Positions 35,387 through 43,994 of a stretch of 64,000 nucleotides of DNA are shown one piece after another. Position 1 is the stretch's first letter, and every line of letters begins with the position of its first letter. The DNA lies in the NCBI GenBank assembly GCA_002356515.1, contig AP017605.1, positions 1,054,001 through 1,118,000 of the forward strand, read 5' to 3'. The translations under genes were made by a program, and so were the position numbers. The notes beneath the pieces were generated by a model. It did no database searches. It was given only the letters and a program-made list of their open reading frames with translations, and was not told the DNA's origin. The stretch is from Mesorhizobium loti (GTDB lineage Bacteria > Pseudomonadota > Alphaproteobacteria > Rhizobiales > Rhizobiaceae).

Positions 35387-36288
35387 AGAAAGTCATCCTC
35401 ACCGACGGTGGCATGGGCCAGGAACTGGTCCGGCGCAGCAAATCCGAGCCGACGCCGTTGTGGTCGGCCAGGGTGCTGATCGACGAACCCGATCTGGTGC
35501 GCGACCTCCACGCCGAATTCATCCGCGCCGGCGCCCGCGTCATCACCATCAACACCTATTCGGCGACACCCGAACGCCTGGCGCGCGAAGGCGCCGAGGA
35601 CCTGTTCAAGCCGCTGCAGAAGCGGGGCATCGAACTGGCCAGGCAAGCTTGCGAGCAAGCCGGGGACGCAGCGATCGCCGGCTGCCTGTCGCCGCTTTTC
35701 GGCAGCTACGCCCCGGCGCTGACCATCTCCTACCAGGAGACGCTCGACATCTACCGCCGCATCGTCGCCGAGCAGGCGGACGGCGTCGATCTCTTCCTGT
35801 GCGAGACCATGGCCTCGGCCGATGAGGCGCGCGCGGCCGTCACCGCGGCATCGGAAAGCGGCAAGCCCGTCTGGGTGTCCTGGACGCTCGCCGATCACGG
35901 CGCGCCGCGGCTGCGCAGCGGCGAAACAATAGCCGCCGCGGCCAGCGCGCTCGATGGCCTGCCGATAGCGGCGCGGCTGCTCAACTGCTGCCGGCCGGAA
36001 GCGATCGCCGCCGCCTTGCCTGAACTGATCGATCTGGGCGGCCCGGTCGGCGCCTATGCCAATGGCTTCACCTCCACAGAGGCGCTCAAGCACGGCGGTA
36101 CCGTCGATGTGCTGCACGCCCGCCACGACCTCGGCCCGGACGCCTATGCCGAGCAGGCGATCGGCTGGGTGGAGGCAGGTGCCGACATCGTCGGCGGCTG
36201 CTGCGAAGTCGGACCGCCGCACATTGCCGCGTTGCGCGATCGACTGCAGCAGGATGGTTACGCAATTTCGGGAGTTTTGCATGCCTAG
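35383..36288 (+). CDS. homocysteine S-methyltransferase family protein
   Basis: This 301-aa enzyme is a TIM-barrel Pfam S-methyl_trans member. It opens with VILTDGGMGQELVRR, has NTYSATP, and carries zinc-binding cysteines in LLNCCRPEA and GGCCEVGPPH. Family members transfer a methyl group from betaine, S-methylmethionine or similar donors to homocysteine, making methionine. Between two dehydrogenases it could perform the first demethylation of a quaternary amine such as glycine betaine. Its ATG overlaps the previous stop as ATGA, and its 3' end overlaps the aminotransferase by eight bases. Donor unknown. Confidence 0.87.
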   Translation: MKKVILTDGGMGQELVRRSKSEPTPLWSARVLIDEPDLVRDLHAEFIRAGARVITINTYSATPERLAREGAEDLFKPLQKRGIELARQACEQAGDAAIAGCLSPLFGSYAPALTISYQETLDIYRRIVAEQADGVDLFLCETMASADEARAAVTAASESGKPVWVSWTLADHGAPRLRSGETIAAAASALDGLPIAARLLNCCRPEAIAAALPELIDLGGPVGAYANGFTSTEALKHGGTVDVLHARHDLGPDAYAEQAIGWVEAGADIVGGCCEVGPPHIAALRDRLQQDGYAISGVLHA

Positions 36289-37462
36289 ACCATCGTCGCG
36301 CATTTCCGGCATCGTCCCGTCGGGCAAGGATGGCTGGGAGGTCCACTCGGCCGCCTGGGCCCGCAAGGCGGCCGGCGAGGACATCATCATGCTGTCGGTC
36401 GGCGACCATGATTTCGACACGCCTTCGCAAACCATCGAGGCCTGCGTGGCCGCGGTTCGCGGCAGCAATCACCACTACACGCCGCTGCCCGGCCTGCCGC
36501 GCCTGCGGCAGGCGATGGCGGCAGCCTCCAGCGCCTGCACCGGCGTCGAGACGACGCCGGATCAGGTGATCGCCACGCCAGGCGGCCAGGCGGCCCTCTA
36601 CGCCGCCGTGCAGGCTGTGCTCGACCAGGGCGACCACGCCATCGTCGTTGCTCCCTACTACGCCACCTACCCCAACACGTTCAGCGCTGCCGGCGCCAGT
36701 TTCACCGTCGTAGAGACACCGGCCGAGGATGGTTTCCAGCCGCACGCCGACATGATCCGCGCGGCACTCAAGCCCAACACACGCGCCATCCTGATCAACA
36801 CGCCGAACAACCCGACAGGTGCGGTCTATTCGCGCGAGCGGCTGGAACAGCTGGCCGAAATCTGCCGCGAGCATGACCTCTGGCTGTTGTCGGACGAGGT
36901 CTACTGGACGCTGGGCGGCGGCGAGCATATCTCGCCGCGCTCGCTGCCCGGCATGGCCGAGCGCACGCTGGTCATCAATTCCATGTCGAAAAGCCATGGC
37001 ATGACCGGCTGGCGCATGGGCTGGCTGACCGGCCCGGAAAGCATGATCACGCTGCTGATCAATCTCAATCTGGTGACCACCTATGGCCTGCCGGCCTTCA
37101 TCTCGGTCGCGTGCGCCGAGGCGCTTGAGAATCATTACGGCGTGAAGGACATCGCCGAGCGCTACGCGGCGCGCCGCACCGTCTTCCTCGATGCCGTGCG
37201 CGGCATGAACGACGTCGCCGTGCGCGGCTCCGAAGGCGGCATGTATGTCATGCTCGACATTTCGGCCGTCGAGCCCGACGACGAGAAATTCGCCTTCGCC
37301 TTCCTCGACAAGGAGAATGTCGGCGTGATGCCCGGCTCCAGCTTCGGCGAAGCCGCCGCCGGCCACATCCGCATCAGCCTCTGCCAGCCGGAGCCGATTC
37401 TCAGAGAAGCCGCACTTCGGCTGCGCCGTTTTGCTTCCAGCTATCGCCGCGAGGCCGCATGA
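36281..37462 (+). CDS. class I/II pyridoxal-phosphate aminotransferase
   Basis: This 393-aa enzyme has the aspartate-aminotransferase fold: PLP-phosphate region GGQAALYAAV, NTPNNPTGAVYSRE with the ring-contacting Asn, SDEVYW with Asp205, and the internal aldimine lysine Lys237 in SMSKSHGMTGWRMGW. The C terminus has RISLCQPE with the substrate-carboxylate arginine. It would convert an amino acid, perhaps the product of the neighbouring demethylations, to a keto acid. GGGAG precedes the ATG; it overlaps both neighbouring genes (eight and four bases), so it belongs to the operon. Substrate unknown. Confidence 0.88.
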   Translation: MPRPSSRISGIVPSGKDGWEVHSAAWARKAAGEDIIMLSVGDHDFDTPSQTIEACVAAVRGSNHHYTPLPGLPRLRQAMAAASSACTGVETTPDQVIATPGGQAALYAAVQAVLDQGDHAIVVAPYYATYPNTFSAAGASFTVVETPAEDGFQPHADMIRAALKPNTRAILINTPNNPTGAVYSRERLEQLAEICREHDLWLLSDEVYWTLGGGEHISPRSLPGMAERTLVINSMSKSHGMTGWRMGWLTGPESMITLLINLNLVTTYGLPAFISVACAEALENHYGVKDIAERYAARRTVFLDAVRGMNDVAVRGSEGGMYVMLDISAVEPDDEKFAFAFLDKENVGVMPGSSFGEAAAGHIRISLCQPEPILREAALRLRRFASSYRREAA

Positions 37463-39906
37463 CCAAGACCATTCCGACCAAGGCCCGGGCCGTGATCATC
37501 GGCGGCGGTGTCTCCGGCTGTTCGGTCGCCTATCATCTGGCCAAGCTCGGCTGGACCGACATCGTGCTCCTGGAACGCAAGCAATTGACATCCGGCACGA
37601 CATGGCACGCCGCCGGCCTGATCGGCCAGTTGCGCGGCTCGCAGAACATGACGCGGCTGGCGAAATATTCGGCCGACCTCTACGTCAAGCTGGAGGCCGA
37701 GACCGAGGTCGGCACCGGCATGCGCCAGGTCGGTTCGATCACCGTCGCGCTGACCGAGGAGCGCAAGCACGAGATCTACCGGCAGGCGTCGCTCGCGCGC
37801 GCCTTCGATGTCGATGTGCGCGAGATTTCACCCAATGAAGTCAAAGCGATGTATCCGCACCTGAACGTCTCCGACGTCGTCGGCGCCGTGCATCTGCCGC
37901 TCGACGGCCAATGCGATCCGGCCAACATCGCCATGGCGCTGGCCAAGGGTGCCCGCCAGCGCGGCGCCACCATCGTCGAGAATGTGAAGGTCACCAAGGT
38001 TCACACCAAAGCCGGGCGCGTCACCGGCGTGTCCTGGGCACAGGGCGAGGACCAAGGCACCATCGAAGCCGACATCGTCGTCAACTGCGCCGGCATGTGG
38101 GCGCGTGAGTTGGGGGCCCAGAACGGCGTCACCATCCCGCTGCACGCCTGCGAGCATTTCTATCTCGTCACCGAGCCGATCCCCGGCCTCAGCCGCCTGC
38201 CGGTGCTGCGTGTGCCGGACGAGTGCGCCTACTACAAGGAAGACGCCGGCAAGATGATGCTCGGCGCCTTCGAGCCGGTGGCCAAGCCATGGGGCATGGA
38301 CGGCATCCGCGAGGATTTCTGCTTCGACCAATTGCCGGAGGACATGGACCATTTCGAGCCGATCCTCGAAATGGGCGTCAACCGCATGCCGATGCTGGCC
38401 ACCGCCGGCATCCACACCTTCTTCAACGGCCCCGAGAGTTTTACGCCCGACGACCGCTACTATCTCGGCGAGGCGCCGGAATTGTCCGGCTATTGGATGG
38501 CGACCGGCTACAATTCGATCGGCATCGTCTCCTCCGGGGGCGCCGGCATGGCGCTGGCGCAGTGGATCAATGATGGCGAAGCGCCCTTCGATCTGTGGGA
38601 AGTCGACATCCGCCGCGCCCAGCCGTTCCAGAAGAACCGCCGTTATCTCAAGGAGCGCGTCTCAGAAACGCTGGGCCTGCTTTACGCCGACCATTTCCCC
38701 TACCGGCAGATGGCGACATCGCGCGGTGTGCGCCGCTCGCCCCTGCACGAGCACCTGAAGGCGCGCGGCGCCGTGTTTGGCGAGGTCGCCGGCTGGGAGC
38801 GCGCCAACTGGTTCGCCCGCGAGGGACAGGAGCGCGAATACCGCTATTCCTGGAAGCGGCAGAACTGGTTCGACAACCAGCGCGACGAGCATCTGGCTGT
38901 CAGGAACGGCGTCGGCCTGTTCGACATGACCTCGTTCGGCAAGATCCGTGTCGAGGGCCGCGACGCCTGTGCCTTCCTGCAAAGACTATGCGCCAACGAC
39001 ATGGACGTGGCGCCGGGCAAGATCGTCTACACGCAGATGCTCAACCAGCGCGGCGGCATCGAGAGCGACCTCACCGTGTCCAGGCTCTCGGATACGGCCT
39101 ACTTCCTCGTCGTTCCAGGCGCCACGCTGCAACGCGATCTGGCGTGGCTGCGCCGGCATGTCGGCGAGGATTTCGTCGTCATTACAGATGTCACGGCGGC
39201 CGAAAGCGTGCTCTGCCTGATGGGGCCGGATGCGCGAAAGCTGATCCAGAGGGTCAGCCCCAACGACTTCTCCAACGAGAACAATCCCTTCGGCACGTTC
39301 CAGGAGATCGAGATCGGCATGGGGCTGGCCCGTGCCCACCGCGTCACCTATGTCGGCGAACTCGGCTGGGAGCTCTATGTCTCGACCGACCAGGCGGCGC
39401 ATGTCTTCGAGGCGATCGACGAGGCCGGCGCCGATGTCGGCTTGAAGCTCTGCGGCCTGCACACGCTGGATTCCTGCCGCATCGAAAAGGCCTTTCGGCA
39501 TTTCGGCCACGACATCACCGACGAGGACAATGTACTGGAAGCCGGCCTCGGCTTCGCGGTGAAGACGGCCAAGGGCGACTTCATCGGCCGCGATGCCGTG
39601 CTGAAGAAGAAAGAGGCCGGATTGAACCGCCGGCTGGTGCAGTTCCGGCTCAGGGATCCGCAGCCCCTGCTCTTCCACAATGAGGCGATCCTGCGTGACG
39701 GCAGGATCGTCGGCCCGATCACCTCAGGCAATTACGGCCATCATCTCGGCGGCGCCATCGGGCTGGGCTATGTGCCGTGCCAAGGCGAGAGCGAGGCCGA
39801 TGTGCTGGCATCGTCCTACGAGATCGAGATCGCCGGCGAGCGGTTCGCGGCGGAAGCGTCGTTGAAGCCGATGTATGATCCGAAGGCGGAACGGACGAAG
39901 ATGTAG
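37459..39906 (+). CDS. FAD/GcvT dehydrogenase, dimethylglycine or sarcosine dehydrogenase-like (second copy)
   Basis: This 815-aa enzyme is a paralogue of the first copy, with AVIIGGGVSGCSVAYHL (about 11-27) and the flavinylation motif SGTTWHAAG with His50. An FAO_M segment and folate-binding GCV_T/GCV_T_C domains (about 440-810) follow. Its sequence differs clearly from the first copy (for example LIGQLRGSQNMT after the motif instead of NVPTFSSSWS), so the two probably take different methylated substrates, such as dimethylglycine and sarcosine in sequence. It is the last gene of the operon, overlapping the aminotransferase stop as ATGA. Confidence 0.88.
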   Translation: MTKTIPTKARAVIIGGGVSGCSVAYHLAKLGWTDIVLLERKQLTSGTTWHAAGLIGQLRGSQNMTRLAKYSADLYVKLEAETEVGTGMRQVGSITVALTEERKHEIYRQASLARAFDVDVREISPNEVKAMYPHLNVSDVVGAVHLPLDGQCDPANIAMALAKGARQRGATIVENVKVTKVHTKAGRVTGVSWAQGEDQGTIEADIVVNCAGMWARELGAQNGVTIPLHACEHFYLVTEPIPGLSRLPVLRVPDECAYYKEDAGKMMLGAFEPVAKPWGMDGIREDFCFDQLPEDMDHFEPILEMGVNRMPMLATAGIHTFFNGPESFTPDDRYYLGEAPELSGYWMATGYNSIGIVSSGGAGMALAQWINDGEAPFDLWEVDIRRAQPFQKNRRYLKERVSETLGLLYADHFPYRQMATSRGVRRSPLHEHLKARGAVFGEVAGWERANWFAREGQEREYRYSWKRQNWFDNQRDEHLAVRNGVGLFDMTSFGKIRVEGRDACAFLQRLCANDMDVAPGKIVYTQMLNQRGGIESDLTVSRLSDTAYFLVVPGATLQRDLAWLRRHVGEDFVVITDVTAAESVLCLMGPDARKLIQRVSPNDFSNENNPFGTFQEIEIGMGLARAHRVTYVGELGWELYVSTDQAAHVFEAIDEAGADVGLKLCGLHTLDSCRIEKAFRHFGHDITDEDNVLEAGLGFAVKTAKGDFIGRDAVLKKKEAGLNRRLVQFRLRDPQPLLFHNEAILRDGRIVGPITSGNYGHHLGGAIGLGYVPCQGESEADVLASSYEIEIAGERFAAEASLKPMYDPKAERTKM

Positions 39907-39913
39907 CGCCTCT

Positions 39914-40103
39914 TCCCTTCTCCCCTTGTGGGAGAAGGTGGATCGGCGCGTAGCGCCGAGACGGATGAGGGGTGCGTGACGAAGCGCGGTGTGAAAAGAT
40001 CGAAGGGTCTGAAGCACTTATTTCTGCAAAGCAGAGATCCTTCACACACCCCTCATCCGACCTCGCTTCGCGAGGCCACCTTCTCCCACAAGGGGAGAAG
40101 GGA
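39914..40103. repeat. 190-bp palindromic intergenic repeat, RIME/REP type
   Basis: Perfect 28-bp arms at 39914-39941 and 40076-40103 are complementary. Inside them, GGATGAGGGGTG at 39963-39974 pairs with CACCCCTCATCC at 40047-40058, so two half-units face each other. Each half also has a small hairpin (GGCGCGTAGCGCC around 39945; CTCGCTTCGCGAG near 40062). The CCTTGTGGG and GGCGCGTAGCGCC blocks recur in the repeat at 51166-51276. This matches the mosaic intergenic repeats of Rhizobiales. It lies between convergent genes and could act as a terminator. Confidence 0.75.
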
Positions 40104-40117
40104 GAGTCGCGCATCCC

Positions 40118-40705
40118 CTAAAACCTTTCCAGCTTCGTCCGCACCTTCGTCAGAAACGCCGCCCGCGTCTTTGGCGTCGAGGCATCCATCAGATAATGCG
40201 CCAGGAAGAACGTCTTGCAGCGTCTCGCGCACAGCGCCCGCATGCCGCGCAGCAATGTCTTGCGCCCCGGCTGGCCGACGACGACGCTCCACCAGGTCGG
40301 CGCACCGCAGGTGGTGATGACGCCAACCTTGGTGACATGCGTCATCAGCGACTTGATCCGCCCCTTGCCCGCCGGCAGCTTGAAGGCGACGTCGGTGGCC
40401 CACACCCGGTCGAGCCAGCCCTTCAGCATCGCCGGCAGCCCGTACCACCACGTCGGATAGACGAACAGGATCGCTTCAGCCCAGCCGAGCAGTTCGAAAT
40501 GCGGCTTCAGCGCCGGGTCCTGCGGTGCCTGATTGTTGTAAGTGCGCCGCTCGTCGCAGCCCATCACCGGGTCGAATTTCTCGGCATAGAGGTCGAGCAG
40601 CCGGACCTGCCAGCCCTTCGCCTTCAGCACCTCGATGGCGGTGTCGCGGATCGACGCACAGAAGCTTTCGGGCACAGGATGGCAATAGACCACGAGGACC
40701 CGCAT
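40118..40705 (-). CDS. NAD(P)H dehydrogenase (quinone), flavodoxin-2 fold (first of two)
   Basis: This 195-aa protein has the Flavodoxin_2 fold seen in NQO1/MdaB-like quinone reductases. An N-terminal beta strand VLVVYCHPVPES precedes the FMN/FAD-binding loop, and FVYPTWWYGLPAMLKGWLDRV is the conserved substrate-side motif. It shares the fold and about the same length with the gene directly upstream and overlaps it by one base, so the two are coupled and arose by duplication. They may transfer electrons for the oxidase in the same operon. The exact acceptor is unknown. Confidence 0.82.
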   Translation of the reverse strand: MRVLVVYCHPVPESFCASIRDTAIEVLKAKGWQVRLLDLYAEKFDPVMGCDERRTYNNQAPQDPALKPHFELLGWAEAILFVYPTWWYGLPAMLKGWLDRVWATDVAFKLPAGKGRIKSLMTHVTKVGVITTCGAPTWWSVVVGQPGRKTLLRGMRALCARRCKTFFLAHYLMDASTPKTRAAFLTKVRTKLERF

Positions 40706-41286
40706 CAGAACGCATCCATGCTCGCAGCGACCTTCGACATGAAGGATTTTCGCGTTTGGTCGGTCGACAGGTTCATCGCGTAGTGCGCGAGATAAGTCAC
40801 CGGCGCGCCCGGCTTTACGGTGGCGCGCAGCATGCGCTTGATCAGCCTGCGTGGCGGATCACCCATCACCATGGCGCGGAACCGGCTGCCGCCATAGGTG
40901 GTGACGGCCGCAACCTTCCTGATGTTGTGCAGCGAGGGCTGCACCTTGCCGTCAACCAGCCTGAACGACACGCCGGGCAGGAAGACACGATCGAAGAAAC
41001 CTTTCAGGATTGCCGGGAAACCGTAGTTCCAGACCGGATAGGAAAGCACCAGCGCCTCGGCACGCAGCAGGCGCTCGACATAGGTCGCCGCGGGATCGGC
41101 GGTGCCGCGCGGGTTGTGATAGTCCAGCCTCTCCTGGCGCATCAGCCGCGGGTCAAAATCCTCGGCATAGAGGTCACAGTCATCGATCGTATGGCCCGCC
41201 GCCGTCAGCCGCTCGACGATCAACCGGTGCAGGCCGGCATTGAAGCTGGTCTCGACCGGGTGCGCGTAGAGGACGAGGATGTTCAT
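40705..41286 (-). CDS. NAD(P)H dehydrogenase (quinone), flavodoxin-2 fold (second of two)
   Basis: This 193-aa paralogue of the downstream gene has ILVLYAHPVETS and VLSYPVWNYGFPAILKGFFDRV at the matching positions. The aromatic residues of the substrate pocket differ from the sister protein (WNYG against WWYG), suggesting a split in substrate preference. Its start shares a base with the stop of the upstream flavoprotein gene, and its stop shares one with the next start, indicating coupled translation across the operon. Confidence 0.82.
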   Translation of the reverse strand: MNILVLYAHPVETSFNAGLHRLIVERLTAAGHTIDDCDLYAEDFDPRLMRQERLDYHNPRGTADPAATYVERLLRAEALVLSYPVWNYGFPAILKGFFDRVFLPGVSFRLVDGKVQPSLHNIRKVAAVTTYGGSRFRAMVMGDPPRRLIKRMLRATVKPGAPVTYLAHYAMNLSTDQTRKSFMSKVAASMDAF

Positions 41287-42692
41287 CAGCCTGCCTTTTG
41301 CAGTCCCTTGAACAGAAAAGTCCGTCCGGAACGGTAGTCATAGTCCGGATTTTCCCAGGCGATCATCTTGCCGGGATTGAGCAGCCCCTGCGGATCCGTC
41401 TCGCGCTTGAAGGCAAGTTGCACCGCGTCCGTCTGCTTCATGCCGCCCTCTTCCAACGTGTAGCGGTGTGGGTTGAAGATCGGGCAGCCATTCTCCTCAT
41501 GCAGGTGCACGATCTCATCCAAACGCGCCTCGGTGGTGAACTTCACCAAGGGCAGGCCAAAGCAGGTGATGTTGCCGTCCAGCCGGACGAATTCGAGATG
41601 CGAGAAGACCTCGCCGGGAAACATCGCATCCATCTTCTCGACCAGCGCCAGCTGGTTGGGGAACGGATAGAGCGACTGCAGATAGGTGATGTCGGGATCG
41701 ACGCGCAGTGCCCTGAGCGTGGTGTGGTTCCAGGCCAGCTCATAGGCCGGCGGCAGGCCCTTTTTCTCCTCGGGCGTCGCGGTGGCGGCATTGAAGATCA
41801 CCTCGCCGCCGGCGCGCCGGGTGAAGGCGAGGAACGCATCCAGCCCATGCTGCGCCACCATGACGACGCAGATGCTTTGCCCCTCCCTGAAAAATTTCTG
41901 GTGCCGCTTGAAATAGAGCTGCGGCACGGGCGCGGCGATCGGCGTGATCAGCTTGGTCAGGATGCCGTCCTGGCAGGCCAGCGCATTGCCGTAGCGCGCC
42001 GCGTCCATGAAGGCATCGAAGCCGACGATGACATCGATCCACTCATAGGCCGCGGTCAGCGGCATCTCGACTTCGGTGATGATGCCATTGGTACCATAGG
42101 CGTGAGTGACCTTGTGCAGATCCTCGCCGGTGAGTTCCAGCGCCTTCGGCTCGGCCTCCATCGTCACCACGCGCAGCCGCAGCACATTGCCGAAATCGCG
42201 CAACCCGCCGAAATTGATCGAGCCGACGCCACCCGAACCGCCGGCGATGAAACCGCCGATCGAGGCGGTGTTGTAGGTCGACGGCGACAGCCGCAGTTCC
42301 TGCCCGGAATGCGCGCGTGTCGCCTTGTCGATATCGGCCAGCACCGCGCCCGGCCCGGTCACCACGCGCCCAGGTGCGATCGATTTGATCTCGTTCATTT
42401 CGGCGAGGTTGAGCACCACGCCGCCCGACAACGGCATCGCCTGACCGTAATTACCGGTGCCGCTGCCGCGCGGCGTCACTGGCACGCCGTGCCGGTGACA
42501 GGCGGCGAGCACACGGATCAGCTCGGCTTCGGTCTTCGGCGTCACGATCAGGTCGCCGGTGACATGGTCGAGCTGCTGTTTCAGCACCGGGCTGTACCAG
42601 TAGAAGTCGCGGCTCTTCTGCTGGACGATGGCCGGATTGTCGTCGAGCTTTATCCCCTCGAGATCGCGTTTGAGCGCCGAAACATCCATCAT
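41286..42692 (-). CDS. FAD-binding oxidase, GlcD/vanillyl-alcohol-oxidase superfamily
   Basis: This 468-aa flavoprotein has the PCMH FAD domain (VTPKTEAELIRVLAACHRHGVPVTPRGSGTGNYGQ across about 50-85, quoted here as parts, and GGFIAGGSGGVGS near 145-157). A C-terminal FAD_oxidase_C domain resembles GlcD, D-lactate or alditol oxidases. It oxidises a hydroxy acid or similar compound, passing electrons to a carrier, perhaps via the quinone reductases downstream. ATGs at 42692 and 42689 are both possible starts and overlap the amidohydrolase stop. Substrate unknown. Confidence 0.8.
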   Translation of the reverse strand: MMDVSALKRDLEGIKLDDNPAIVQQKSRDFYWYSPVLKQQLDHVTGDLIVTPKTEAELIRVLAACHRHGVPVTPRGSGTGNYGQAMPLSGGVVLNLAEMNEIKSIAPGRVVTGPGAVLADIDKATRAHSGQELRLSPSTYNTASIGGFIAGGSGGVGSINFGGLRDFGNVLRLRVVTMEAEPKALELTGEDLHKVTHAYGTNGIITEVEMPLTAAYEWIDVIVGFDAFMDAARYGNALACQDGILTKLITPIAAPVPQLYFKRHQKFFREGQSICVVMVAQHGLDAFLAFTRRAGGEVIFNAATATPEEKKGLPPAYELAWNHTTLRALRVDPDITYLQSLYPFPNQLALVEKMDAMFPGEVFSHLEFVRLDGNITCFGLPLVKFTTEARLDEIVHLHEENGCPIFNPHRYTLEEGGMKQTDAVQLAFKRETDPQGLLNPGKMIAWENPDYDYRSGRTFLFKGLQKAG

Positions 42693-43990
42693 TCCACCAT
42701 CAGTTCGTCGAGTTCGGCATAGTCGGGCAATTGCCGGTCGATCGCGCGGCCGCCGCGCACGACAATGCGATCCGATTCGGGCCGCGACAGCAATTCCGTC
42801 CAGCTTCGACCTTTGAACAGGATGAAATCGGCACCACCGCCGGCGGCAAGCGTGCCAAAACCATCGAGCCGCATCACCTTGGCCGGCGTGGCAGTGACCG
42901 CTTGCGGCCAGTCAGCGACCGGATGATCGAAATGCAGGATGCGTGTCGCCATGCGGTAGACCTCCAGCATGTCGAGATCGCCATAGGCATAGAAGGGGTC
43001 ACGCGTGTTGTCGGAAGCCACCGCAACCGGAATGCCCCTCGCCTTCATCTCGTGCAGCAGCGTCACGCCGCGCCAGCGCGGCGTGGTCTGGTCCCCGCGC
43101 CGGTCCTGCAGATAGAGATTGCACATCGGCAGCGACACCACCGCCAGCCCGGCCTTCGCCACCTTGTCCAGCGTGTCCAGCACTTCGAGGTCGGGCTGCC
43201 GCGCCAGCGAGCAACAATGGCCGACGAGGATGTTGCCCTCGAAGCCGCTCCAGAGCGCGGCCTCCGCGATCTTCTTCAGCGAGATCGCGGCAATGTCGTC
43301 GGTCTCATCGGCATGGAAATCAAGGTCGAGCCCATGCTTGATCGCCTGCGCGAAGACGTGGTCGAGCAGCTCTTCCAGGTCCGGCACCATATAGGTGACG
43401 ACGCCGAGCACGCCCTTGGCGGCGGCGACTCGTCTCGCCAGCCTGTCGAACCATTTCTTGTCGCGCACGCCCTCGATGCCGAGCAGGCAGGCGCCCTGCA
43501 ATTCGATGCGGCCGCGCCAGGCTTCGCGCATCGTCTCGAACACCGGCCAGGAGATTTCCTCTTGCGGCGCGACACTGTCGAGATGGGTACGCAGCGCCCT
43601 GGTGCCATGCGCGTAGGCCGAGCGCAGCGAGAAATCCATGCGTTTGGCCAGATCCTCGGCGCTCCAGCGCGCGACGCGGTCGGCGCCGGCGGCATTGAGC
43701 GCGCCCATGAAGGTGCCGTCGGGATTGGGCTTTCGCGGCCAGATATGGCCCTTGTCGATATGGGTATGGCAGTCGACGAAGCACGGCAGCACGATACGAC
43801 CGGCAAGGTCGATAGCCTCCGCCGGCGCCTTCGATTTGCCATGCGCCGCAATGCTGGAGATCTTGCCGTCGGCAATAGCAATGTCGGCTAGCGTGAAACC
43901 GTCATTGTCGTAGGCGGCAGTAAGGTCCGATGTCAGCGATCTATGAACGCGGGCGTTGGCGAGCGGGTATGAAGCTGAGTTCGGAATCAA
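42689..43990 (-). CDS. amidohydrolase, cytosine-deaminase-like
   Basis: This 433-aa metal-dependent hydrolase has CHTHIDKGH (the HxH metal pair), a later FHADETDD (metal His), VGHCCSLA and ASDNTRDPF with the catalytic Asp, all in the order of CodA-type cytosine deaminases and related aminohydrolases. It should remove an amino group or open a ring of a nitrogen heterocycle. The only start available is TTG at 43990 with a weak GGAG 11 bases upstream, so the N terminus is uncertain. It lies directly after the permease gene of an ABC importer, suggesting it acts on the imported compound. Confidence 0.78.
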   Translation of the reverse strand: MIPNSASYPLANARVHRSLTSDLTAAYDNDGFTLADIAIADGKISSIAAHGKSKAPAEAIDLAGRIVLPCFVDCHTHIDKGHIWPRKPNPDGTFMGALNAAGADRVARWSAEDLAKRMDFSLRSAYAHGTRALRTHLDSVAPQEEISWPVFETMREAWRGRIELQGACLLGIEGVRDKKWFDRLARRVAAAKGVLGVVTYMVPDLEELLDHVFAQAIKHGLDLDFHADETDDIAAISLKKIAEAALWSGFEGNILVGHCCSLARQPDLEVLDTLDKVAKAGLAVVSLPMCNLYLQDRRGDQTTPRWRGVTLLHEMKARGIPVAVASDNTRDPFYAYGDLDMLEVYRMATRILHFDHPVADWPQAVTATPAKVMRLDGFGTLAAGGGADFILFKGRSWTELLSRPESDRIVVRGGRAIDRQLPDYAELDELMVE

Positions 43991-43994
43991 GGCA

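Noticed and set aside
39914..40103. Possible CRISPR array
   Set aside because: The repeat is palindromic with only two facing half-units and no spacers; it is an intergenic mosaic repeat.
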